A program made the position numbers and the translations under genes. A stretch of DNA of 64,000 nt from Platerodrilus igneus (lineage: Eukaryota; Arthropoda; Insecta; Coleoptera; Lycidae): positions 11,842,501 through 11,906,500 of the forward strand of contig JARFIW010000170.1 in assembly GCA_036346225.1 (NCBI GenBank). The letters run 5' to 3'. Under the pieces are notes generated by a model, which did not search any database, had not been told where the DNA came from, and saw only the letters and a list, made by a program, of their open reading frames with translations. Below are positions 55,015-64,000 of this stretch, in pieces. Within the stretch, counting starts at the first letter, position 1. The number at the start of each line of letters is the position of its first letter.

Positions 55015-56860
55015 TTAAAGTCGGTTTGACGCAGCTCTAAATTCTTTTCTATTCTGAGCTAGTCTAAAAAGGTCTACATAGCCTTCACAACCTAAATCTC
55101 TAATAATTTGACTAATATAGCTTTGTCTAGGCCTTCCTACTCTATTTTTATTTGGTAGTCTATAATCTAAGACTTTACTAAATAGTCCCTCATGTCTTAA
55201 CTGGTGCCCTATCTTTCTATCTCTCCTGACCTTCAATTGTTTCCACATACAGGGATCCTCACCTATCCTTCTATAAACTTCCTCGTTTGTTACTCTATCT
55301 GTCCAACTAATCTTTAACATTCTCCTATAACACCAAGTTTCAAAAGCTTCTATCTTTTCTTATCTACTTCTTTAATTGTCCAAGTCTCACTACCGTATAG
55401 TAGAACGCCCATACGCGACTTTAAGAAACTTTTCTATTATCTAAACTAATACTATTAGCTATTAGTAAGTTTTCTTTTTAAAAACATTTTTCTAGCTTGA
55501 GCTATTCTAGCTACTATATCCCTTCTGCTACGTCCATCCTTTGTAATTATACTACCTAAATAGCAAAATTCATCTACCTCCTCTAACTCGGTATTACCTA
55601 TTTTTAATTTTGGTTTAGAACTAGGCTGTAACTCACTTGTCATTATCTTTGTCTTTACTGAGTTAATTCTCATACTATAGTTACTCCGTAGTATCTCATC
55701 TAAAATATTTAAAACTCTCCTAACTCTTTTCTAGACTCTGCTATAATGGCTATATCATCTTCAAAACGTAACATGTCTATTTTCTGTCCCTGTACACTAA
55801 TACCTATCTCTTTTCTCTCTCTGGCTAAGTTTAAAGCTTCCTCAATATAAACATTAAAAATCAAGGAGACAGTATACAACCCTGCCTAACACCATTTCTA
55901 ATCTTAGCTTCCTTATCTATTTCATCAAATCTAATTACTACGCTTTGGTTTTTATATAGACTGTAAACAATTTTTCTATCCCTATGAGAGATTCCTATTT
56001 TTTCGCAAAACCCTGAACATAACAATCCAATTAACCCTATCAAATGCTTTTCTAAATCTACAAACGCGAAATGAGTCTTTTTATTTTTTGTAACCTTTTT
56101 CGATAATTACCTAATCATTAGTATCGGTTCTCTAGTCCCTCTGTCTTTACGAAAACCATATTGGTCTTCGCCTAAATAATTCTCAGTCAAAGCTTCTACT
56201 CTATTTTTAATTATTATTGTTAGTATTTTGGAAGCATGAGAAGTTAAACTAACCGTTCTAAAATTCTCACACCTATCAGCTCCTGACTTTTTTGGGATTG
56301 GGATAATAATATTTTTTCGAAATCTATTGGAACCTCACCTGTGTCATATATTACATTCACTAGTTCATATAATCTGTCTAAAGTTTTCTGACTTGCATAT
56401 TTTATTAATTCTGGAATATCGTCTATCCCTGGCGCTTTATTTAATTTAAGATTCGAACAGCTCTATCAAATTCCTCTCTTAATATTGAGAACCCTATTTC
56501 TACATCCTCGTCTTGGTCGTTCTCTAACTCATCCATATCGTCTCCCTTATATAAATCTTCTAAATATCTTTTCCATCTATCAGCTACCTCAACTTTATTT
56601 ATTAGAAGCTCATTATTCTCGTCTATAATACCATTATATTTTTCCTATCTTCCCCGAAAAACATTTTAACTGCTCTGTAAGCCCTGTCTGTCTTACCTAC
56701 TCTCAAATCATCTTGTATTCCCTTACAATTCTCCTCCATCCATTTATTTCTAGCTTTTCTACACTCATGTACTATCTTATTTCTAACTGTATTATATTTT
56801 TGCTTACTTTCACTATCCACTTCTCTGAAAGGTTTAAGCTTTCTTCTATTCTCTATTAAA
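55015..56860 (-). pseudogene. RTE reverse transcriptase and C-terminal region
   Basis: Pieces in order on the minus strand: a pre-RT helical region (KIVHECRKARNKWMEENCKG, 56623-56820); the palm start with KIGISHRDRKIVYSLYKNQS and KIRNGVRQGCILSP (55861-56043); the active-site context KIDMLRFEDDIAIIAES at about 55750, where the usual A of FADD is E; EVDEFCYLGSIIT (55455-55673); and the C-terminal domain WTDRVTNEEVYRRIGE and RVGRPRQSYISQI (55015-55320). At least four frameshifts. Confidence 0.85.
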
Positions 56861-57137
56861 TCTAATATCTCCTTTGTTACCCACGGTTTTCTCGCTTCTA
56901 TTTTTTTCTTACCTATATTCTGTATTGCTGTATCATGTACATTCAGTTTTATTTCTTTCCATCTATTTTCTACGTTCCCTCCTACAGCTATCTTTTTGCT
57001 CTTATTATCTAATACTTGTTTATATTCCTCTTTACCCTACTATCATTAAACTTACCTAGATCCCATCCTCTCTTTTAACCTTTCTCAATTTTTAAATTTT
57101 AGTTTACACTTCATTTTAACTAAGTTATGATCGCTAT

Positions 57138-58010
57138 CTATGTCAGCCCCTGGATAACTACGACAGTTTTAACTTGGTTTCTAAATATTTTTTTAACTAA
57201 AATATAATCTATTTGGTATCTAGCCCTATCACCTGGGGCTTTCCAGGTATATCTTCTCCTAACATGTTGTTCGAATAGGGTGTTTACAGTTACTAATCTA
57301 TGTTCCTGGCAAAACTCAACTAATCTTTCTCCTCTATCATTTCGTCTGTCATACCCAAATTTTCCTACCATTTTTCCCTCACTACCTTCTCCCACTGACG
57401 CATTAAAATCGCCCATAACTATTAAATTCTCATCTCCTTTTACTTTTCTCATTATACTATTTATATCCTCGTATACCTTTTCTACTTCCTCATCCTCGTA
57501 CTGAGTTGTTGGCATGTAAACCTGTACTAAAACGGTGTCTGTGGGTTTTGTACTCAATCTAACCATAATTATTCTATCACTAAACTGTAAGTACTCTTTA
57601 ACTTTATGCCCTAATCTTTTACCTAACACTATTCCTACGCCTGCCTGTCCGTTAGTTGAAGAAGTTGTAATTATTCTATAATTATCTTTCCAAAAGTCAT
57701 TACTATCTGGCCATCTCACCTCACTAATACCTAAAATGTCCAGCTTTTCCTTTCTCATTTCGACTAATAAATTCGTTAACTTATCTACTCTGAGTAATGA
57801 CCTTACATTCCAAGTCCCTATCACTAAATCGAACTGTTGTTTTATATTCTTACGATGACGAGCCCCAAGTACCCCCTCCCGGAGATCCGAATGAGGGAGT
57901 ATTTTACCTCCGGACAAGAATTTTACTTGTGAGCTCTCCATCATATGTATTTCGTGTTTTAGGCCACGCACACCTGGGAAATATTGTGGTAGGCTCCCAT
58001 ATCTTTCCAC
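57138..58010 (-). pseudogene. RTE apurinic-type endonuclease domain
   Basis: 290-codon frame. Conserved part from residue 61: GTWNVRSL at 65-72, ISEVRWP (Glu) at 95-101, VQVYMPTTQYEDE at 162-174, GDFNASVG at 200-207, and YTWKAPGDRARYQIDYI at 254-270. The final SDH motif is read in another frame just after the stop (about 57135-57155), so one frameshift separates it. The enzyme nicks target DNA to prime reverse transcription. Vertebrate and insect databases often label such frames 'craniofacial development protein 2-like'. Confidence 0.88.
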
Positions 58011-58202
58011 AACGCAGTTTTTATAGATTTTAGCAAAAAGCCGTATCCGTCACGGCCAACCCCCAACAAGCTTGTAAATTATTGAGGATCGCCCGAGACC
58101 AACCGACTCTCCTCCAATATCTTTTAGCCAGCAAGGCTGCTGCCCCTTGCTGCGCCTTTTAATCGCCTTTTACGATAAGCAGGCTTACTATAGTAGTATT
58201 CT

Positions 58203-58225
58203 TTATCCCCTACTATAGGGGATAA
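58203..58225. repeat. Perfect 10-bp inverted repeat at the RTE 5' boundary
   Basis: TTATCCCCTA-CTA-TAGGGGATAA. It lies at the probable 5' end of the RTE element. Confidence 0.75.
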
Positions 58226-60889
58226 TATATATAATATATTAATTAGACCAACTAAATAATTTGTGTAACGCTCTTTTCGTAATTTAACTTTTAGAAGATT
58301 TTCTTTTCGTAAATTTCCCTTCTCATAATTGCACTCTTCGTAATTTTGCTTTTAGTAATCTTCAATTTTTTTGTTATAACGTTCCTTTTAAAAGACGTTT
58401 TTAAATGACTTCTAATAAATAACTTCGTTTCGATAATTCCTGAGATAAATTCATTTAATAATTATTTGGACATTTGTGTAAATAACACAAAAATATTCCT
58501 TTAATGATTTCGTAAAAGTACGATAAGATATGTTTTTCAACGCTTCGTAGAAGTCCTCAATTAGATTTTTATATTATAATTATCAACTTTTAAGAAATCG
58601 TTTTGTATTATCTGGTTTTACAAAACTAAAGCAGCGAGTAGGCTGTGTTTAAAAGAAGATAAAATTCTACTTTTGCACCTGTGAATATCAAATTATGGTT
58701 CATGCATGTCAACTTTGCGGTAAGTGATTGATCCAATACGAACGTCCTTCAACCGTACGATGGATAGTTGGATTTTGTGTAATGTTATGGGAAAAGCAAT
58801 AAGTTCGAATGTAAAGGAAACGTCCTACAAAGTAGGTAGAAATTTTTATGGTTTGTAAATTGAGTCCGACGATGATTGGAATGGTACTGTTGAAACTTTC
58901 GTTCAAGATCTACACACAATAGCACGTATAAATCTAGTATTGGAATTTGGTTGGTCCAGTTCGTGCGTACAACAAAAACGCATAGAAATTAGCATGGTCC
59001 AGTCCAAGGGTCAAGCAGCTGTTTGCGTCCTGTGGAACATGTGGATTTTACGTCACTTGTTTTCTGAAAAATGTATGTATTAACACCTGCCCGAACATGT
59101 TGTGACGACAACATGTAAAGAACACCTGCAGAGCCAAGGTAAGAGATTAGAATTATTCTTGCATCACGTCTACATTTGGTGACCTTTGATACAAGGCTGT
59201 TTCAGAAAATATTTTTGTAACTATCTATTCTGATAAACCCGTTTCGCATATTATGAAGGACCCTAGTAAATTTTTGTTGTCAATACTAGTCCAGTATAAT
59301 TAATACTAAATTTTATGAAATTAAGCAAACTTGAAGAGTTCCTATTGACGTTTTATATATGTATGATTTCACTCACAATTTTTAAATAATGAATTAATAG
59401 ACAAATTAGTTAAAGTTTTATAAATATGTAAACAGAAAAAGCAGATCTGATATTTCTGGTATAAATTCAAGTTAAATCTTTGTACCTAAAGTAACATTTA
59501 AAGTTTTGATATTTTTCTTTGAGTATATAATCCTACCTTATGAGTAGATGAAACTTGTATTATCTTTTCTTAAACATAAACTTTATATTTACGATTTTTA
59601 TGAAAGGCCAATTTTAATTAAAGAAACAACATTTAATTTTCTTAATTAATTGTTTTATTCTGAACCAGTACGTTCGAAAATAGGGTAACAAAGTATAAAA
59701 TCAAATAGAGTAAAGTGATGAACCCAATTTAACAAGAAGTTTTAATAGCCTTTTCAGTATTTGAAGCATAAAACCTGTGTTCATATTATTGTTGCCTGAT
59801 TAATCTTTGTTGTTTTTTTATATGAGGTAGCAAGAGAATGCTTCTTGTGTTCTCATTTTTGTATATTTAACTAAATTTCCTTTACAGCTCGTGTGTTAGC
59901 AGTTAATACGGTATTCCTCCCTAAGGACGCCCAAGTCCCCCTTAGGGAAACCCTGTGTTTAAAGTTAATGACTTGGTGGCGCCCTATTCAAACCCCTGTT
60001 TTGTCGAGAATCTAGCCCTAGTAATAAAATAATGCTTTGTAAAAAGAACCACGACCAATCCTCATAAGCTCTGCCCAAGGAATAGACCCCTAGCATAGTC
60101 GGAAGATATTTGCGTTCGATCATTTTAAGGAAATCCATCCTTAAAGGTTACTGATCACATTTGGGGATATAAAAATAACCCCTAACTAATTAACCCATCA
60201 GTAAAAGAGAGATAGGTTATAATGTAACATACTATTTAAGGAGAAACATTATCGCAAACATTTAGGAATGGTTGCCATCACTATAAAAACAAATCCTCAA
60301 ACAAAAAAAGCAGATACCAAAAACTTAAGCAACATTTATTCTTATCACTTGTCTATTATAAAAATATAATAATCATCCAAAATAGAAAGTATTGACTTAT
60401 GCATAATTTATTTGACTACTTAAAAACGGGACACCATTGTCAAAAATTTTATTTATTGTTCGTTTTTGACAAACTTGTTTTTGATTGTAGATTGACAAAA
60501 ACTGTACTTTATGATAAACTGTCACATTTTTGTTACAGAAATCAAGACCTACCTATTACCTATTACGGACGAAAATTAAAGAAAATGTATTAGCGACTTT
60601 TACAAAACAATTTAAACACACCACTGGCTTAAGCATCCTCTGAAATGGACATGTACCAAATTTCATTTAAAAATATTTCACATTAACAATTCTGTGGTAA
60701 AATTAAAAAACGCATTTTGTAATGAATTTATTTGGTCTGATGCAGCTAGCTGTGGAATAAAACATCAAAAATAACTGAAAATATCAGGAAGTTACTTCAA
60801 TCGTTAGTTATATCAGACTAGTCTTTGAAAATATTCAAAAAAGTGTACAACTTGGTAGTGAAATAATGGAACAACTAGGTAAGAGACAA
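58226..60889. other. 2.7-kb stretch, mostly unassigned
   Basis: AT-rich. One GC-richer part at 59885-60170 holds a perfect inverted repeat TCCCTAAGG...CCTTAGGGA (59918-59948). No frame with a recognisable motif was found. Confidence 0.4.
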
Positions 60890-61770
60890 AATCGAACTAA
60901 GCACGCCCTGTTGGCGATAATGTTCTTTCGGCAAGAGATGCAGACAGAGACGTTCTGATTGCATAAATCAGGTTTTTGACAAAACGGGCACTACATCAAA
61001 GCATATTCTCTCAAAAACACAAATAATCTAGGTCGGAAGGTGAGACTTAATGAGCGAATATTGGAATATTTTCATAATAATCCTAATTAGAGCTTGAGAA
61101 CGGCAAGTCTAGACATAAATATTCCTAGGGAGTAAAAGGTGCCTCATAAAAATAAAATAAAGCCTTTTAAGCCTAAATTTTTGCATACTCAAACAGGGAG
61201 GAGAAAAAAGAATGGCATTCTGTTTGTAGACCCAGGGAGAATATCTGAAAAATTGGAACTTTTTAAGGGAAACTATTCAGTGATAAGATCAAGTTTACAA
61301 CAAATGGGGCGGTGTCGTCCAAAAATTCACGGTATTGGTCTGCTGAAAATCCTAAGTGAGTCATAAACACAAAAAGACAATATTCACAAAAGTAAATGTA
61401 TTGTGCGGAATACTTGATGATAGAATTATTGGTCCTTTTTTCTTTAAGGGTAATTTGAATGGACGTATGTTTTTGAACTTTCTAAAGGATTTTCTGGTTT
61501 CTCTGAATTTTAAATTTCAATTTGATGGGTCTCCCATGCATAACGTAGTAGTGGTGAGGAAATGCCTAACCGAAAATTAGTGGATAGGACAAAACAGTTC
61601 TCTTATTAATTTTGTCAAGGTCATAAAACTTGATGCCTCTCAACTTTTTTCTTTCGGGACTTAGCAAAAAGTTTACGAGTCGAGAATACGGACAACAGAA
61701 GAACTAAGCACTATAGTAACTGATGCATATGCGTGTTACCAACAGAACAATGGAGAAAAGTAACCACCAA
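60890..61770 (+). pseudogene. DDE transposase relic (insect IS630/Tc1-mariner-like group)
   Basis: Pieces in changing frames: LNERILEYFHNNPN and RTASLDINI (helix-turn-helix region), KIKFTTNGAVSS and SRYWSAENP (first Asp region), then 61356-61580 with VNVLCGILDDRIIGPFFFKG, GRMFLNFLKDF and FQFDGSPMHN (second Asp), and finally KVYESRIRTTEELSTIV near 61665. This covers nearly the whole transposase; the third catalytic residue region is too damaged to read. It belongs to the same group as 14282 and 46721. No terminal repeats found. Confidence 0.65.
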
Positions 61771-61967
61771 TATATGAAAACTAAGAATGATAAGTGCAAT
61801 TTAAACGGTGAGTTGGTGAAAGCAAAAACAATTTGATTAGCTTCTTGAGCTCCAATAATTTTGTTGAATATTGTTACAAATAAAAATTAGTTATTGATGT
61901 TTTATTCTGTGGCTTGCTTGATCCCCTACCTTTGTTACCTATCCCATTACCGAAGTAAAAAATACAG

Positions 61968-62063
61968 GCGCTTCGTCGGCAAGAACCACCGCCAACCAAA
62001 CAACGAACACCTCAACAACCCCTGACAGGCAATACAAAACGGGCCATTGATGTTCTCCACGGG
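61968..62063 (+). CDS. Candidate internal coding exon (96 nt, phase 0-0), unassigned
   Basis: A pyrimidine-rich tract (CTTGATCCCCTACCTTTG...) and AAAATACAG precede 61968, and a strong donor GTAAGTTT follows 62063. The 96 bases are GC-balanced in AT-rich flanks and open in only one of the three frames, giving 32 codons with a Pro/Gln-rich middle (QEPPPTKQRTPQQPLTG) and ending NTKRAIDVLHG. Exact multiples of three with both splice sites make it a good exon candidate. The family is not recognised and no neighbouring exon was found. Confidence 0.45.
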
Positions 62064-62954
62064 GTAAGTTTCTGCATTATAATTCGACAGGCTTCGAATT
62101 TAATCCCATAAATTTGCATAATTATATTATTATGTTATTACATCATGAAAAATAAAATAACGTGAGTAGATTGTTTAACGTACTTACAATGGTGTGAATT
62201 GTCTAAATGAAAGATAATGTTTAATGGCAATAATTACTTAAGTCTCAAAATAGAAAATAGATAATTAAAACAATTAAAGCATCCGCAAGATAAAGTTTTC
62301 TTAAATTGGAATAGGCATATATGATTTGAATGGTCCGCTATTGATGAAGACGTTGTTAATTTGCATAAAAATGGGACTTTTAAAACGATTTAAAAGAAAA
62401 TGGAGCAGTGAATGGTAATTATTATATTTTGTGAAAAGCCAACAACAATTCTGTAACAGCAAAATTTATAAATTTGTTTAGATATTTTAAGTGATTTTTA
62501 AAAACTCATTTATTAGTTCAGTTGCGTGTAAAAGTCAATTAAATTTAATTTTAAGGGTTTCTAGCAAACCTGCAATACATGTTTTGTCATTACACAAAGT
62601 AAAAATTGAACATGACTGAATTCAGATAAGTTTAATATGGTTTTTAAGGGGAAGGTTATTAAATTGCATGACTTCCAATGGTAGTTGTTGTACACATTAA
62701 GAAATTGTTGATGAGTGATCATCCTAGGTTTAAAGAGATATTTTGGACTCCATATTTCCTGGTATAAAGGGTGGCATTAGTTTTATGTCATTAATTTAAA
62801 GGGGGCGTAGAAACCGATAAGACAAACAAAAAGTGTTAATAAACCTGTTCTCTAAAACAAATAGTTAGGCTTCAAATTGACACAAAAAGTATCAAAAATG
62901 TTTTAAAACCACTGCAAAGTTAACTGCATCACGAATAAAATACAAATAACAAGT
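62064..62954. other. AT-rich stretch after the candidate exon, nothing recognised
   Basis: Possibly intronic if the candidate exon is real. No motif found. Confidence 0.35.
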
Positions 62955-64000
62955 TCTTAGCTACTGTCAAGCTAATATTTAACAACACTCACTTTGTTTT
63001 TCAAAATCATTATTATCTTCAGCTTTTTGCCACCCCATGGGCTCCCCTTTGTCACCTATCATAGCTCAACTTGTTATGGATTCGTTATTAGATTCAGTGA
63101 TACCTATTCTACCATATAACATGTCTTTCGTTATCAAATATGTTGATGACACATGCTCTGCTCCCAACATTACTGTCACCATATTTAACAATTTCGATCC
63201 ACACCTATTTACCTTGAGATTGAATTCAAAAATAATTTACCTTTCCTTGATGGTTTGGTTATTAGAGACCCTAATAACTTATTGAGTTTTGACTGGTACA
63301 CAAAACCTACTAACTCAGGAAGGTATTTGAATTTCCTGTCTAACCACTCAATACAACATAAAATCAATACTGTAAGAGCCATGAAATATCGTATTGAGTG
63401 GTTCTTCGATCCTCAATTTCTATCAAAAACAAAAAATTCTATTAGAAATATTTATAAACAACGGTCAGCCTAAAACATTCTTACAGAAAATAATCTACTA
63501 TAATAATTTAAATATCAACACTATCAATAACAAAAACAACAACATTATAAGAAACTGTCTTTCATTACTAACTTGACGCCACACTTAATCAAAACATCCT
63601 AATATTTCAATTGCCTTTGAATACACAAATGTATCAAAACCTTTTTACCAATCTAAAAGATCCAACACCTAAATCTTTAGATAGCAACTTAATTTACAAG
63701 ATAGTCTGCAGTTGCAGAAATGCTTCATTGACGAAACTTCACAATGGTTGAGAAATCGTTTAACTCAGCACAGAAGCGACTGCCGTTTGACTCTATTCAC
63801 ACATGTATACGAAACCAAGCATACGCCTAATTTTGAAAAATGGGAAATATTGGATAAGGAACCTGCATATTAAACAGGATATGTCTTGAATCTTTCTACA
63901 TCAATAAAGAAAATAACTGCATAAACAATAAACAAGATGTAGAAAATTTCCATAACATCTACGCTTCCTTATATAACATTAATCAATTTAAATCATTGTC
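62955..64000 (+). mobile_element. Penelope-like element, partial and degenerate
   Basis: From about 62955 broken frames read THFVFQNHYYLQLFATP, then MGSPLSPIIAQLVMDSLL (the palm motif PMGSPLSP) and VIKYVDDTCSA with the YVDD active site at about 63144. Next, FDWYTKPTNSGRYLNFLSNH and HKINTVRAMKYR give the Penelope-type thumb. Near 63690 NLIYKIVCSC with a following QWLRNRLTQHRSDCR-like reading is the GIY-YIG endonuclease, and HVYETKHTPNFEKWEIL follows at 63810. At least five frame changes. It extends past the right edge. Confidence 0.8.

Larger units (their letters stand above)
54991..58225 (-). mobile_element. RTE-clade LINE, near full length, degenerate
   Basis: Minus-strand non-LTR element. 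The 5' end, near 58225, includes a short leader (GCCTGCTTATCGTAAAAGG, as in many arthropod RTE elements). Then come an APE-type endonuclease, a reverse transcriptase and a C-terminal region. A poly(A) tail of 15 A (minus sense) lies at 54991-55005. Frames are broken in several places. LINEs of this type could supply enzymes for the SINE, but the tails do not obviously match, so that is only a possibility. Confidence 0.88.

Overview
The window is AT-rich eukaryotic DNA, most likely from an arthropod and probably an insect. It has spliced exons and almost no long open frames, and it is dense with transposon families common in insect genomes: BEL/Pao and Ty3/gypsy LTR elements, RTE and CR1/Jockey-like LINEs, a Penelope-like element, Tc1/mariner, hAT and other DDE transposase relics, and a tRNA-derived SINE. 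No operons, ribosome binding sites, rRNA, free-standing tRNA genes or CRISPR arrays are visible.

Host genes. The clearest is a YTHDC2-like R3H/DEAH-box RNA helicase on the minus strand. A large internal exon (4144-5432) carries the R3H-like domain, RecA1 helicase motifs and the first ankyrin repeat, and it is bounded by good splice sites. A short lysine-rich first exon (16151-16248) lies 10.7 kb upstream and ends in the exact phase the large exon needs. The intron between them holds a gypsy gag relic, a long direct repeat pair, a BEL/Pao element that itself carries a SINE, and a transposase relic. Later exons would lie left of position 1. A broken histone H1 copy (17290-17855) sits upstream. 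Small unassigned candidate exons with splice signals are seen at 61968-62063 (+), 51892-52006 (-), 20729-20984 (+), and more weakly at 43908-44084 (-), 30274-30449 (+) and 3053-3175 (-).

Layout. 1-2117: LINE 3' end abutting a gypsy 3' end plus LTR. 4144-16248: helicase gene and its invaded intron, including BEL/Pao copy 1 (8724-13423; target duplication CATTG). 17290-22066: H1 pseudogene, dispersed repeats, hAT relic and second SINE. 22346-29056: BEL/Pao copy 2 on the minus strand with gag to integrase and target duplication GCTAC. 33041-34280: part of a third BEL/Pao copy, ending where a complete Ty3/gypsy element is inserted (34281-43698; target duplication ACGG; tRNA-Lys primer site). 44672-48180: third SINE and two DNA-transposon relics. 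49495-50720: CR1/Jockey-like LINE relic. 54516-58225: RTE LINE. 60890-61770: DDE transposase relic. 62955-64000: Penelope-like element running off the edge.

Most distinctive signals. These are the phase-matched distant first exon of the helicase; a conserved array of about nine degenerate 45-bp units carrying TTATCTTA (GATA-factor-like) in the gypsy 3' noncoding region; the lack of a polypurine tract before the gypsy 3' LTR; patchwork divergence between the two LTRs of BEL/Pao copy 2; and frameshifts that, where inspected, are mostly single-base losses in short homopolymers, which raises the possibility of assembly indels.
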